From positions 49,477 through 113,476 of the forward strand of contig JAJRPG010000079.1 of NCBI GenBank assembly GCA_024280855.1: 64,000 nucleotides of DNA, given 5' to 3'. Positions within the stretch are counted from its first letter, which is position 1. The number at the start of each line of letters is the position of its first letter. Both the position numbers and the translations under genes were made by a program. A model generated the notes under the pieces. That model was not told where the DNA came from and did no database searches. It saw nothing but the letters and a program-made list of their open reading frames with translations. Below, one piece after another: positions 1-9,414 of this stretch. The DNA is from Planctomycetota bacterium (GTDB lineage: Bacteria > Planctomycetota > Phycisphaerae > UBA1845).

Positions 1-346
1 CTACGAAAGCGATGGCTAATATCGCAGTGATAATTAAGTAGATTCGCCCTTTAGCGAAATTATCCATCTTGAACTGAACCCAAGCTAGCACCATTGTCAC
101 ACTGGAAAGAATTAGAATCAGCGTGTTAAGGCCGCCCAACATCCAGTTTAGATGGGTTTCTTCACCTGTAGGCCAAGCAGTGGGGCCGGTTTCGGGAGCG
201 CCCATGCGAAGGAATACATAGGTCGAAAATAAAGCTCCGAAAAGCATGACCTCTGACGCCAGGAATAGCCAGATGCCGAACTTGCCATTGTATAGGCCGG
301 TGACGGGATGGGGCTTTACGGTATATGGAAGAACCTCGGCTGACAC
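1..346 (-). CDS. coxC: Cytochrome c oxidase subunit III, partial (C-terminus beyond the window)
   Basis: Haem-copper oxidase subunit III, a membrane subunit that stabilises subunit I and its oxygen path. The reading frame begins VSAEVLPYTVKPHPVTGLYN, then FGIWLFLASEVMLFGALFS (typical first helix of the family) and a second helix around NTLILILSSVTMVLAWVQF. The GTG start at 344-346 is the furthest upstream possible, because an in-frame TAA precedes it directly. GGAGG at 356-360 is a good ribosome-binding site that lies inside the end of coxA. Only 4 bases separate it from the coxA stop, so translation is probably coupled. About 115 codons are visible; the rest lies left of position 1. Confidence 0.93.
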   Translation of the reverse strand, partial: MSAEVLPYTVKPHPVTGLYNGKFGIWLFLASEVMLFGALFSTYVFLRMGAPETGPTAWPTGEETHLNWMLGGLNTLILILSSVTMVLAWVQFKMDNFAKGRIYLIITAILAIAFV

Positions 347-350
347 TTAA

Positions 351-2081
351 TCAAGCCTCCGTAGTTACGTGTTGAGGGTGAAAATCTTCGCTCGCACCGG
401 GAACGCTGTATTCGTACGGGCCGCGATAGACAACGGGTACAGTTTCAAAATTACCATGCGGAGGCGGCGAAGGAGCTAGCCATTCTAGCGTCGTAGCATC
501 CCATGGGTTGTTAGAAACCTTCTTGCCAGCGACTGCGCTGATGAAGAAGTTGATGATAAAAGGAATTTGTGCCAGTCCGAGCATCCACGCTCCCCATGAG
601 GACATGATGGTCAAAGACTGAACCGCATCACCGTGGGCGTACACCGTTTGGTCATAAAGGCGACGGGAAACCCCAGCCATCCCTTGCCAAAACATGGGCA
701 TGAAAACCATATTGATGAAAACAAACGACAAGAAAAAGTGCATATAACCCAACGCATTATTCAACGTGCGGCCAGTGACTTTGGGATACCAGTGATAAAT
801 GCCCGCAAAAATGGCGAATATGGTCCCTGGAGCCACGACGTAATGGAAGTGACCAATCACATAGTAGGTGTCGTGCAAATGAATGTCTGATGCGGGTAAG
901 CCCAACGGCAATCCGGTCAGCCCACCAATCGCGAACATCGGCAAAAAGGCCAGGGCAAAAAGCATCGGCACGGTAAAGCGAATGGCACCTTGATAAAGGC
1001 TAATCACCAAAGCCGTCAAAATGACCACCGACGGTATCGATATAATCATGGTCGTGGTGGCGAAGAAAGCACTGATTTTTGTGCCCATCCCCGTCATAAA
1101 CATATGATGCGCCCAGACGATGAAGGACATGAAGCCAAGGAAGATGGTCGAGTAAATCATCGCCCGATAGCCCCATAAAGGCTTGCGGGTGTTATTGGCA
1201 ATAATCTCAGCAACAATACCCATCGCTGGGAGGATTAGCACATATACTTCCGGGTGAGCGAGGAACCAAAACAAATGTTGCCAGAGTAGTGGGCTACCAC
1301 CACCGGACATTTGCGTTTGTACCACACCGCTGACGACTAGACCTTCGGGCATAAAAAAGCTAGTTCCCGCTAAGCGGTCCATTAACTGTAAAACGCCGGC
1401 AGCTTCAAGCGGCGGGAAAGCTAGCAACAACAAGAAAGATGTGATTAGCTGTGCCCAAACAAAATAGGGCAAGCGGAACATGGTCAAGCCTTCAACACGC
1501 AACTGGATAATCGTTACGATGAAGTTTACCGAACCAAGTAGCGATGAAGTAATCAGGCAGACCATGCCAAAGAGCCACCAAGTCTGCCCAGTTGTGGCGA
1601 TGTTTGACAAAGGGGGGTAAGACGTCCAGCCGGAATTTGCCGCACCGCCGGGCACGAAGAAGCTGCATAGCATGACGATGCCGCCGAGCAGATAAACCCA
1701 GTAGCTAGCCATGTTGAGCTTGGGGAAGGCCATGTCTGGTGCGCCGATTTGCAACGGCATGACATAGTTTCCGAATGCACCCACAAGCAACGGAACCACG
1801 CCCAAGAAAATCATGATCGTGCCGTGCATAGCGCCTAGTGAGTTGTAAAACTCTGGTAGCATAACGCCGCCGGGCATGGCGTCTTCGCCGAAGATGTTTC
1901 CGATGAAAGGCATTTCCTCGCCTGGGTAGGCAAGTTGCCAGCGCATCAACATCATTAGGCTAAAGCCCAGGAATAGAAAACAAAGCGCAGTTACGCCGTA
2001 TTGAACGCCGATCACTTTATGATCGACGGAAAATACATACTTGCGAATAAATCCTGGTTCGTGGTGGTGGTCGCCGCTCAT
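351..2081 (-). CDS. coxA: Cytochrome c oxidase subunit I (haem-copper oxidase, A family)
   Basis: Catalytic subunit that reduces oxygen to water and pumps protons. It is 576 residues with about 12 membrane helices. Low-spin haem ligands are His86 (AMHGT) and His413. CuB ligands are His276 (HPEVY, with the cross-linking Tyr280) and His325-His326; the high-spin haem ligand is His411 in HDTYYVIGHFHYV. Glu278 of the D-channel is present, which places it in the A1 group. The K-channel position seems altered: where family members have PSxxKVF, this protein has IPSVVILT (about 349-356), so the Lys is replaced by a hydrophobic residue. AGGA lies 9 bases before the ATG, and coxB ends 11 bases upstream. 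Confidence 0.97.
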   Translation of the reverse strand: MSGDHHHEPGFIRKYVFSVDHKVIGVQYGVTALCFLFLGFSLMMLMRWQLAYPGEEMPFIGNIFGEDAMPGGVMLPEFYNSLGAMHGTIMIFLGVVPLLVGAFGNYVMPLQIGAPDMAFPKLNMASYWVYLLGGIVMLCSFFVPGGAANSGWTSYPPLSNIATTGQTWWLFGMVCLITSSLLGSVNFIVTIIQLRVEGLTMFRLPYFVWAQLITSFLLLLAFPPLEAAGVLQLMDRLAGTSFFMPEGLVVSGVVQTQMSGGGSPLLWQHLFWFLAHPEVYVLILPAMGIVAEIIANNTRKPLWGYRAMIYSTIFLGFMSFIVWAHHMFMTGMGTKISAFFATTTMIISIPSVVILTALVISLYQGAIRFTVPMLFALAFLPMFAIGGLTGLPLGLPASDIHLHDTYYVIGHFHYVVAPGTIFAIFAGIYHWYPKVTGRTLNNALGYMHFFLSFVFINMVFMPMFWQGMAGVSRRLYDQTVYAHGDAVQSLTIMSSWGAWMLGLAQIPFIINFFISAVAGKKVSNNPWDATTLEWLAPSPPPHGNFETVPVVYRGPYEYSVPGASEDFHPQHVTTEA

Positions 2082-2092
2082 CTATATTCGTC

Positions 2093-2974
2093 CTAGTCCA
2101 GTTCGTCTTCGTCGAACTCTTCTACTATACCAACTTCTTTAAGCCATGTAGCGAAAGAGGCATCGTCTTCGATCACCATCTCTGCACGCATGGAATAATG
2201 GTTATTACCGCATAACTGGGCACAAGCTACTTCGTAGCGCCCCTCTTTGACTGGTGTGAACCAAACAGGAATGCGCATACCCGGAATCACATCTTGCTTT
2301 ACCCGCATAACAGGCAAAGAAAAGCTGTGAATCACATCCTTTGAGGTCAAATCGCAAATGACTGGTTTATTCACTGGGAGGTGCAACTCGGTAGCATACA
2401 CATCATCCGTAGCCGCAGGATCGCTACGATCAAGGCCCAGCGGGTTTTCTACCGTGTCCACCATGTCCGGAGCCGTGCGTCCGAATTTGCCGTCAGCGCC
2501 TGGGTAATGAAAATTCCACTGAAACTGCTCAGCTACCACGCGTACATGTGTCGCGTCGTCTTTGGAGGGCATGTCGTTTTTGGTCGCAGCCCAGATGGGC
2601 ATGGACAAGCCAATCAGAAGGAATGCCTCAAACGCGGCTACGCCGATTTCAGCATATTTAGAAGCCTTAGCTTTGACAGGGTCGTAGGTGGCTTTGTGAC
2701 CAGCTCTTGATCTAAAACGAAAGAGGCAATACACGAAAAAGATAGCCCAGCCAACGAACAAGGCTGTCATAAACCAATGCAAAATGATGATGAGGTCATC
2801 AACACCCTGGCCATCCTTGGACAGCATAGGGGGCAGGCCGTACCCGTAATCGCCGTCGATTTGGTTTCCTGATGCAATTGGTGCATCCGCTTGCCCTAAG
2901 GCGACGGACGGTGCAATCAGACAAATCCCGACAACCAGGATTGTAGCTATACCGATGATCCGCGAACGGTTCAT
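2093..2974 (-). CDS. coxB: Cytochrome c oxidase subunit II with CuA site
   Basis: Subunit II takes electrons from a soluble donor through the binuclear CuA centre. An N-terminal signal or anchor is followed by two membrane helices, the aromatic stretch VVAEQFQWNFHYPG, and a cupredoxin domain. The CuA ligands are visible as CAQLCGNNHYSM (C, C, H, M), with the upstream His in VIHSFSLP. There is no CXXCH at the C-terminus, so it is not a caa3-type fused subunit. A start 30 bases further upstream (ATG at 3002-3004) is possible. I chose the ATG at 2972-2974 because AAAGGA lies at a proper distance before it and none is seen before the other. It is part of the coxBAC operon. Confidence 0.94.
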   Translation of the reverse strand: MNRSRIIGIATILVVGICLIAPSVALGQADAPIASGNQIDGDYGYGLPPMLSKDGQGVDDLIIILHWFMTALFVGWAIFFVYCLFRFRSRAGHKATYDPVKAKASKYAEIGVAAFEAFLLIGLSMPIWAATKNDMPSKDDATHVRVVAEQFQWNFHYPGADGKFGRTAPDMVDTVENPLGLDRSDPAATDDVYATELHLPVNKPVICDLTSKDVIHSFSLPVMRVKQDVIPGMRIPVWFTPVKEGRYEVACAQLCGNNHYSMRAEMVIEDDASFATWLKEVGIVEEFDEDELD

Positions 2975-3114
2975 GCTCGCTTTCCTTTTGCTAACATTAG
3001 GCATTGAAAACTACTATTACTGTAACCCGGCCCTATGACAGTCGGCGATTTTGTACGTTTCTCGCCAACTGTCGTGAAAACTTTTTGATAATTCGTATCA
3101 ATTATCGTCGGCTA

Positions 3115-3855
3115 TTATGACTTTGGCTCGAAAGTCAAGTCCATATTAGCCGCTTTGCCGCCTGATACTTCGACCTCGGCTGTGACCTTGCCAAAGGCTT
3201 CGTGCCATGCTTCGATCGTGTACGCGCCATCAGGCATTCCCGTAAGGGTGAATGTACCGTCTTTGCTTGTTACGTCAAAGAACGGATGTTCAAAAATAGC
3301 CACGAAGCAGTTCATCCACGGGTGAACATCGCATTTCACCTTGAATGGGTCTTCAGCTTTGAGGATAATTGTCTTTCCTTTTTCGGTATCCTTTTTTGGC
3401 TGAGTGAAGTTATGCTCGTCATTTACTTTGGGAAGAAAATGTATGTTATGATTGGTGTTGTCGCCGTTAAGAATACGCAACGTTTGGCCAGCTTGCCCGG
3501 CTAGGACGTGGGGCTTGTACTGACAACCAATTTGGATGATGGTCAATTCTTCCTTGCTTACAGGGAAAGACTTTTTGCCTAAGCCTTCCTTGATGGATAC
3601 CACGACATTGCGAAGCGTCATGGGATCAGTCTTTTTGTTGACGATAACCTTTTCAGAGCCGATTGTTTTCTTGGCTTTCTTGCAATTCGGGTCTTTCGTG
3701 GTGTTGATTTTGGTTCGTTTATAGTTGGCTGGATCACCTTTGAAGATAACCTTGCCCGTGATGGAATTTTGGCCATCTGCCAGGCACTGGTCTGGGGTGA
3801 ACACAAACGTATTGATAGCCAAGACTGCCGTTAGAGTAAACATGCTGAGTTTCAT
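3115..3855 (-). CDS. Exported cupredoxin-like protein with C-terminal carboxypeptidase-regulatory-like domain
   Basis: This 246-residue protein begins with a signal peptide (MKLSMFTLTAVLAINTFVF, cleavage near LADG). The middle resembles a type I copper protein: NHNIHF supplies a possible His ligand, and KCDVHPWMNC has the C-x-x-H-x-x-M spacing of blue-copper sites. The C-terminal 60 residues (DGTFTLTGMPDGAYTIEAWH) look like the carboxypeptidase-regulatory-like fold. A strong AGGAGAAGGA precedes the ATG. It lies between the bc-type genes and coxB, so a role as electron carrier between the complexes or in copper delivery is plausible but inferred. Family members are known in planctomycete respiratory clusters. 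Confidence 0.75.
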   Translation of the reverse strand: MKLSMFTLTAVLAINTFVFTPDQCLADGQNSITGKVIFKGDPANYKRTKINTTKDPNCKKAKKTIGSEKVIVNKKTDPMTLRNVVVSIKEGLGKKSFPVSKEELTIIQIGCQYKPHVLAGQAGQTLRILNGDNTNHNIHFLPKVNDEHNFTQPKKDTEKGKTIILKAEDPFKVKCDVHPWMNCFVAIFEHPFFDVTSKDGTFTLTGMPDGAYTIEAWHEAFGKVTAEVEVSGGKAANMDLTFEPKS

Positions 3856-3955
3856 AATTTCCTTCTCCTAATCACCATCCCGATCTACGGGCGTGGGTTG
3901 TATGCGATCGCGCACGCGATGGCAAGTATATTTTGGGCTCTATTTACGAGCCTGG

Positions 3956-6900
3956 CTAATCGTCAAAATCTTCATCCTCGTCAAAGCCCTCGCCGTCATC
4001 CTCTTCAAGAACAATCTTAATGAGTGGAGACCTAGCCCCCTTGATGCCAGCGTCGTAGAGATAGTCCACCAATAGATTTATATGATCCATCGCGTCGCCC
4101 GGGTACTCCTCGGAGCCAGCAAAAGGACTTACCCCGCCTGGGAAGTTCTGAGGCATCTTTGTACCTGGCTGAATCACCTGAGGGTCGAGCATCCAACTCA
4201 CCACCCAGTCGCGACGCAAACGCTGATGCGTGAGTGCAAGATTAGGGGCACTGGCAGCGACAAGCATGATCGTCTCAGTTTCACCGGCGGCATTGGGGCC
4301 TGTGAAGCTTGCATTGGTGTCTACATCGCCGGTTTCGTAGAAGATGTTTTCCGCACTAATCAGCGTATGGCCATCAATGACAGAGCCAATTTTGTACGGC
4401 TTGCCGTTGATGATCGCTTTGGCGGTGTCACCCTCGCCACGAACGCCGTCCAGGCGGTATACATTGACGAATTCATCGGTTGTCTTAGCCGGGCTTGGCA
4501 ACATGTCACCGAAGATGTGACATTGTAAGCAGCCCATGTCTGCGAAGAACTTTCCGCCTTTGTCGTAGCGATCGTTTGACGAAAGCGACTGGGTCGGCTG
4601 CACGAAGGGATACTGAACGTCGTAAAGTTTGGTTAGAAAATCAATGCGACCCAAGAGCTTCTTATGCGATTCACGAAGCTGCTTCGGCGACCTTCTTAAT
4701 AGGTCTATTTCGCTTGGTCGAATGAGTTTTCGCTCCTTAGACCAGTTACGCAAATTCGTTGCATTTGAAGCTAAGGACTCTTGTGCGTACCAGTTTGAGC
4801 CAGCTTCTTCACCCTCGGCTAAGTCATCATTAGTGCTTTGTTTTTCTGCGCTCTTAACCATGTATTCAACAACTGGCTTGGTCATACTATCAAGATGGTG
4901 AGAATCCCGCTGAGAGAGGGCGGCGAAGTATTCGACAAGTGTAGCTGACTGGTCTTCGGTCAGTGTGAAGCTCGGCATACGCACTTGTAGCCAAGGTCGA
5001 AGCGTCTCCACATTTTGAAAAAATTTATCCAGCCAATGATGCTGAATTTTAGCCCCTTCACCCCACAGAAGCGGCGGGGCGTTGACAGCGTTAAAGACAG
5101 TAATGCCAGAAATGTCCTGGCTAAAGTATTGTTGGATGATAGGCGCGTTGTCTTCAATTTGATGACACGCAACACAGTTTAACTCTCTCGTGAGATTTCG
5201 ACCACGAGCGATAGCGCCCATACCATTGTTTTCATAGTCGATTTGCAACGAATCCCCGACTAGCGCTGGCCTACGAGAAAGTAAGAACGTCGTCAGGGCT
5301 TCGGATTCCATATCCGTCAGGTAGAAGTTAGGCATCTTCAGCTTGTCGTAAGGCTTCTTGATTTTTTCGCGGTCCCACAATCTTGGGTTACGTAGTTTGT
5401 GCTTAGCGAAAGCGGAATGCGTATGGGTGACCTGCTCGCCAGGGTTTTTGCCTGGAGACCAGTAGTTCAAATCTTCCGGGTCAGACTCCGAACCTTTCGG
5501 ATAGAGATGACCAAAGGTCTCTTCTTTTTCTTCACGCATGTGATGGAATGCGTGATCGTAAAAAGCGAAATCAAGTTGCGAGATAGGCTTTTCCGCCCAG
5601 ATGGTTAGCTCGGTTCCCGGCGGGGTCGTTTTCTCGAAGCCCGCGATATTATGGCAAGCATAACAGCCATAATGACCAATCATTTTATTGCCCAGGAAGG
5701 TTAGCTTTTTATCCTGGAGCGACATCGCGGAGACCAAATCGTAAGCCTGTTGCTTATCAATTGTTGGCGAAGATGAGAGCAATGACACGAGAGTGTCAGC
5801 GAGTTCATGACCCTCGTCCTGCATGATAGCCCGACTTCGTCGCTCGCTACGCTGGGCAGTCAGCAAAGTGAAAATGAGATCGTCAGCCATAGCTAAGCGG
5901 TCTTCGTTCATGTCGAACTGATCTTGCTTAAATGATCCGCTTTGCAGCGTCATCAGATAAGCTGCGATGTCCGTGGCGTCTTCGCTGCTGAGCCTCATGT
6001 TGGGCATCTTCGTGTCAGGCGAAAAGTGGGTGGGGTTCATTAGCCAGGAGTAGAGCCACTCGGCTGTAACCTTTGAACCAATATCCGAAAGCTCTGGGGC
6101 GAACCGACTAAATGTAGGCGGCTTGTAAGCCTGGTCTGGCTCAAACCGAACGCTTTCCGGGTCGAATACTGCGTCTGCCTCTAAGCCGAAATTTTCCATG
6201 GCGTACTTAACACGCTCAATGTCTGTCATACCCTTGTAGCGGAACCCGGCGGTTTTCTCGTCGAGGTTATCTTTGTGTTGTAAGTCAGTCGTAATCCACG
6301 CTTCGCCGAATTCCGCAATATTACCGTGACAGGCGAGGCACCCCAGCGACTTAAACAGAGTGCGACCGGACTCTGCGTCACCCTCTAAGCCCGCCGGTTT
6401 TTCCAGAAGCTCTACCTCACTAGACACCGCGAAAAGATACTGGGTGATAGCTGCGACTTCTGTTTCTGTTCGTAATACTGGTTTCAGATCAAACTGGTTT
6501 TCGCTGCCTTCACGGTTATTTTCCTGCAAGAAAAAGTGCGGCATGCGGGTGGATGGTCTAAACTTTTGCGGGAACATGACCCACGGTTCGACAAAATCTC
6601 GCTTCAATTTGGATGCGATATGCGAGAGGTCCGGGCCTACGCGACGCGCATCTTTCATGGACCCTTCCACATGGCAATTCACACAACCCACCGAAGTAAA
6701 CAACTCCTGGCCACGGTTGATCGTTGTCCCCACACGATTTTCGTGGTGTCGGGATATATCTGAAATTTGATAGTGACACTTGGCGCAACCGGCTTCGCTG
6801 TGTCTTGGCATCAGCATAGGGCGGTCCCAATAATGGGAGATAAGCTCGAACGTAGCCGTGGGGACGCCCATGTTGTGATCGTAATACGCATCAGCCCATT

Positions 6901-8164
6901 CTTCTTCAATTTCATGCGTAGGTGGGGAATGGGCTGCGAATATAAAGTCTGTTTCTTGTGGATTGCCTTCATGGCAAATGGTGCAACCCATCTTCGCCAT
7001 GCCGTGCGGGGAATCTACTGAAACGTAAAGCTCGAGGTCTGGGTGGGCTAATAATGGTTGGCCAAGTTCAATCGTTTTGCGGCCTGTAGCCGTGAAATAA
7101 TCGTTGACTATGGCTAATAGCGCTTCAAAGTATTCATCTTGCTGTTGCGTCGAAAGCTCTCCCCAATGCTCGGTCACCTGGCCAGTGGGAATCGTCGCAC
7201 CGGAAGCGAGTTCCGGAGGCGCGGGATAACTGGGGGCATTTTGCCCGTCACGCTGCATGGCTTCCATGACGCCTGGTAATGATTGCTCAAGTTTCCTGGC
7301 TAAGTTGCTCTTCGAGAAGTCTGGGTCAGCGATACTTACATGACACGTTGTGCAACGGTCAGTGGTATACGTTTCCAGATAATTTAATTGCTGACGAATT
7401 TCCGGCAGTACCAACTGGTTTACTTGATAGCGAGCTGGCGTATTCTTGGGAGATATAAAGTCGAGCAGCGGGGCGTTAATCACGGAGCTAACAATTGGAA
7501 TGCCGCCGAGCATCCCCTCGTCGCTGAGTACGCCACGATATTGCTGGTCCTTCTGCAACGCTTCAGCCGCGATAGTTTCCAAGTCACGAAGCTGTTTTTC
7601 AACAGTAGTTAGCTCTTCGCGAAGCCCTTTGATTTGGTCCTCGATGTCGTCAACAGCATCTTCCCAAAGCTCTTTATCTTGCTGATAACCAACGACCATA
7701 TCCTCTTCATGGCGAACCTGTTCATGAGATTTTTTCGTTATTTCATGGTGTTCACCATACTCAGCCAGGATGGCTTCGTACCCAGCCCGCGTCACATCAA
7801 GCACCTGCGAAGTGGCGCTATAGTGGGCGTTGGCTTTTTTGAATTCTAATTTAGCCTCGACTAATTTATCGCCAAGTTCGGTTAGCTGTTGGGAAGCGGT
7901 GCTATCAAGGTATTCCTGCGCTTCATCGCGCCGCACCTTAGCCTCTACGATTTTCTGCTGGTTTTCCTCTTTCAGCGCATCCAGATAATCAAGGTGCGCA
8001 ATAGCAGCTTTGGCCACATAGTAATCGTCTTGGTAGGCGTGCCAGGGACGTGCGTAGTCCACATACACTAACCAACCGATGGCCGCAGCCATTAAGACAC
8101 TACTGACAGCGAACCAGATGTTAATCTTGTCCGGGCGATATAGGCGACTTTCAGGAATCGGCAT
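3956..8164 (-). CDS. Giant membrane-anchored octahaem c-type cytochrome of the bc-type complex
   Basis: The protein has 1402 residues. One membrane helix lies near the N-terminus (about 15-37), followed by a long coiled coil (about 50-205). The rest is a chain of cytochrome c domains. Eight CXXCH haem sites are visible: CTTCH (about 271), CTICH (393), CAKCH (461), CVNCH (494), CLACH (608), CYACH (834), CVACH (997) and CLQCH (1212). Five MP motifs that look like distal Met ligands follow (TRMPHF, TKMPNM, LKMPNF, VRMPSF, TKMPQN). The first three haem motifs lack a clear Met partner and may be bis-His. The tail is very acidic. It directly follows the cytochrome b C-half gene, so it probably replaces cytochrome c1 as electron exit; this role is inferred. 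Confidence 0.88.
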   Translation of the reverse strand: MPIPESRLYRPDKINIWFAVSSVLMAAAIGWLVYVDYARPWHAYQDDYYVAKAAIAHLDYLDALKEENQQKIVEAKVRRDEAQEYLDSTASQQLTELGDKLVEAKLEFKKANAHYSATSQVLDVTRAGYEAILAEYGEHHEITKKSHEQVRHEEDMVVGYQQDKELWEDAVDDIEDQIKGLREELTTVEKQLRDLETIAAEALQKDQQYRGVLSDEGMLGGIPIVSSVINAPLLDFISPKNTPARYQVNQLVLPEIRQQLNYLETYTTDRCTTCHVSIADPDFSKSNLARKLEQSLPGVMEAMQRDGQNAPSYPAPPELASGATIPTGQVTEHWGELSTQQQDEYFEALLAIVNDYFTATGRKTIELGQPLLAHPDLELYVSVDSPHGMAKMGCTICHEGNPQETDFIFAAHSPPTHEIEEEWADAYYDHNMGVPTATFELISHYWDRPMLMPRHSEAGCAKCHYQISDISRHHENRVGTTINRGQELFTSVGCVNCHVEGSMKDARRVGPDLSHIASKLKRDFVEPWVMFPQKFRPSTRMPHFFLQENNREGSENQFDLKPVLRTETEVAAITQYLFAVSSEVELLEKPAGLEGDAESGRTLFKSLGCLACHGNIAEFGEAWITTDLQHKDNLDEKTAGFRYKGMTDIERVKYAMENFGLEADAVFDPESVRFEPDQAYKPPTFSRFAPELSDIGSKVTAEWLYSWLMNPTHFSPDTKMPNMRLSSEDATDIAAYLMTLQSGSFKQDQFDMNEDRLAMADDLIFTLLTAQRSERRSRAIMQDEGHELADTLVSLLSSSPTIDKQQAYDLVSAMSLQDKKLTFLGNKMIGHYGCYACHNIAGFEKTTPPGTELTIWAEKPISQLDFAFYDHAFHHMREEKEETFGHLYPKGSESDPEDLNYWSPGKNPGEQVTHTHSAFAKHKLRNPRLWDREKIKKPYDKLKMPNFYLTDMESEALTTFLLSRRPALVGDSLQIDYENNGMGAIARGRNLTRELNCVACHQIEDNAPIIQQYFSQDISGITVFNAVNAPPLLWGEGAKIQHHWLDKFFQNVETLRPWLQVRMPSFTLTEDQSATLVEYFAALSQRDSHHLDSMTKPVVEYMVKSAEKQSTNDDLAEGEEAGSNWYAQESLASNATNLRNWSKERKLIRPSEIDLLRRSPKQLRESHKKLLGRIDFLTKLYDVQYPFVQPTQSLSSNDRYDKGGKFFADMGCLQCHIFGDMLPSPAKTTDEFVNVYRLDGVRGEGDTAKAIINGKPYKIGSVIDGHTLISAENIFYETGDVDTNASFTGPNAAGETETIMLVAASAPNLALTHQRLRRDWVVSWMLDPQVIQPGTKMPQNFPGGVSPFAGSEEYPGDAMDHINLLVDYLYDAGIKGARSPLIKIVLEEDDGEGFDEDEDFDD

Positions 8165-8229
8165 AATGCTCTAATCCGCGAACCACAAAGCAATAAATTT
8201 TATCCATTCAACGCGCCGAACGCGCCGAA

Positions 8230-9363
8230 CTATACGTTTAAGAACCATTCAGTAATACCAACGATATAGTGCAAATTCAGCGTCCAACGCAGCACCATTT
8301 TAATCGGCATAAGCAACATAAAGAGCATCAACACACATAACATGCTATATCGCATGAATCCAATGTCGCGCGACAGCTTTCTAAATACCGTCGCCTTCAT
8401 AATCAACGGACCGAGTAGGAAGTAACCGCCCAGCAGTATGATGCCCGGCAACTCTCTCATGAGGTAATGACCAGGCAGCGGCCGACCGAGCAGATTCACC
8501 CAGAACAAGTCATGGAACTCGGTATTAAGCAAAGCCGCGGGACGGTTGTGGTCCCAGAACTCGTAAGGACCAAAGAAGTTCCAGTTCGGTCCACGAAGGA
8601 AGGTGCCGAAAATAATTAGCACGACCCACAAGATGATGAAACCAAACAAGAAGCTGGTAATCGCAAACTTGCGTTCTTTGAAGGTATAATAGCCATTGCC
8701 TCTGGGATTCTTGTCCATGTAAGGAATGGCAATAAGCCCGACAACAATCAGACCGGGCAAGACAACGCCCGCGAGCCAAGGATCGAAATATACGAGCATT
8801 TCCTGTAAGCCCAGGAAGTACCACGGCGCTTTTGCAGGGTTAGGCGCGACGTTGGGGTTAGCTGGTTGCTCAAGCGGAGCGCGTAAGACAATAGCCCATA
8901 CAATGAGCAAAGCTGTACACAGAACAAGTGCAATCAATTCGCTATAAACAAGGTCAGGCCAGACTAGCACTTTGTCGTCCGCGCCAGCTTCTAATAGAGG
9001 CTCGCCTTTTTCCATGCGCTCGTCGTTGATAGCTGCTTGCCTAAAGGCTAGCCAAAGCAGAAACGCTACCGAGACCATCATGATGACGATGGGCACGTTG
9101 TCCGCTTTGGTCACAATTTTATTGAAATTGTCATCCAGGCAGCTAGCCAGGAAAAACAGCGTGACTAGCGCAGCGATAGTGGCGGCGACGGCTGGCTTGG
9201 TCCAGAAGCGGTATCCAATCAGGAATATGAAGAACGCGGCCACTGATATAATCATAAACCAGTGGGGTTCACAGGCGACGTTAATAAAATGCTTAACGCT
9301 CTCCAGTGTTGATGTAGATGACGCGAGTATCGAATCCATTCCGCTTCCCATATTTACGAACAC
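8230..9363 (-). CDS. Cytochrome b C-terminal half (subunit IV-like)
   Basis: C-terminal portion of a split cytochrome b, forming part of the quinol-oxidising site. It has 377 residues with several membrane helices. The hallmark near residue 170 is NPAKAPWYFLGLQEML, which corresponds to the PEWY loop of cytochrome b/subunit IV, here as APWY. The first 130 residues hold three or so additional helices not present in ordinary subunit IV. The GTG start at 9361-9363 is uncertain; an ATG at 9349-9351 is the alternative, with weak ribosome-binding sites for both. The N-half gene lies 51 bases upstream and the multihaem cytochrome gene 65 bases downstream. Confidence 0.9.
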   Translation of the reverse strand: MFVNMGSGMDSILASSTSTLESVKHFINVACEPHWFMIISVAAFFIFLIGYRFWTKPAVAATIAALVTLFFLASCLDDNFNKIVTKADNVPIVIMMVSVAFLLWLAFRQAAINDERMEKGEPLLEAGADDKVLVWPDLVYSELIALVLCTALLIVWAIVLRAPLEQPANPNVAPNPAKAPWYFLGLQEMLVYFDPWLAGVVLPGLIVVGLIAIPYMDKNPRGNGYYTFKERKFAITSFLFGFIILWVVLIIFGTFLRGPNWNFFGPYEFWDHNRPAALLNTEFHDLFWVNLLGRPLPGHYLMRELPGIILLGGYFLLGPLIMKATVFRKLSRDIGFMRYSMLCVLMLFMLLMPIKMVLRWTLNLHYIVGITEWFLNV

Positions 9364-9414
9364 TTCAGTCTATGGCCTGTGCTACGGCCCAAACAACTTC
9401 TTCAATGAACAAGA

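Noticed and set aside
3087..3106. GATAATT/AATTATC hairpin as a terminator after the cupredoxin gene
   Set aside because: On the transcribed strand it is followed by A residues, not U; it may only be a weak structure in the cox leader.
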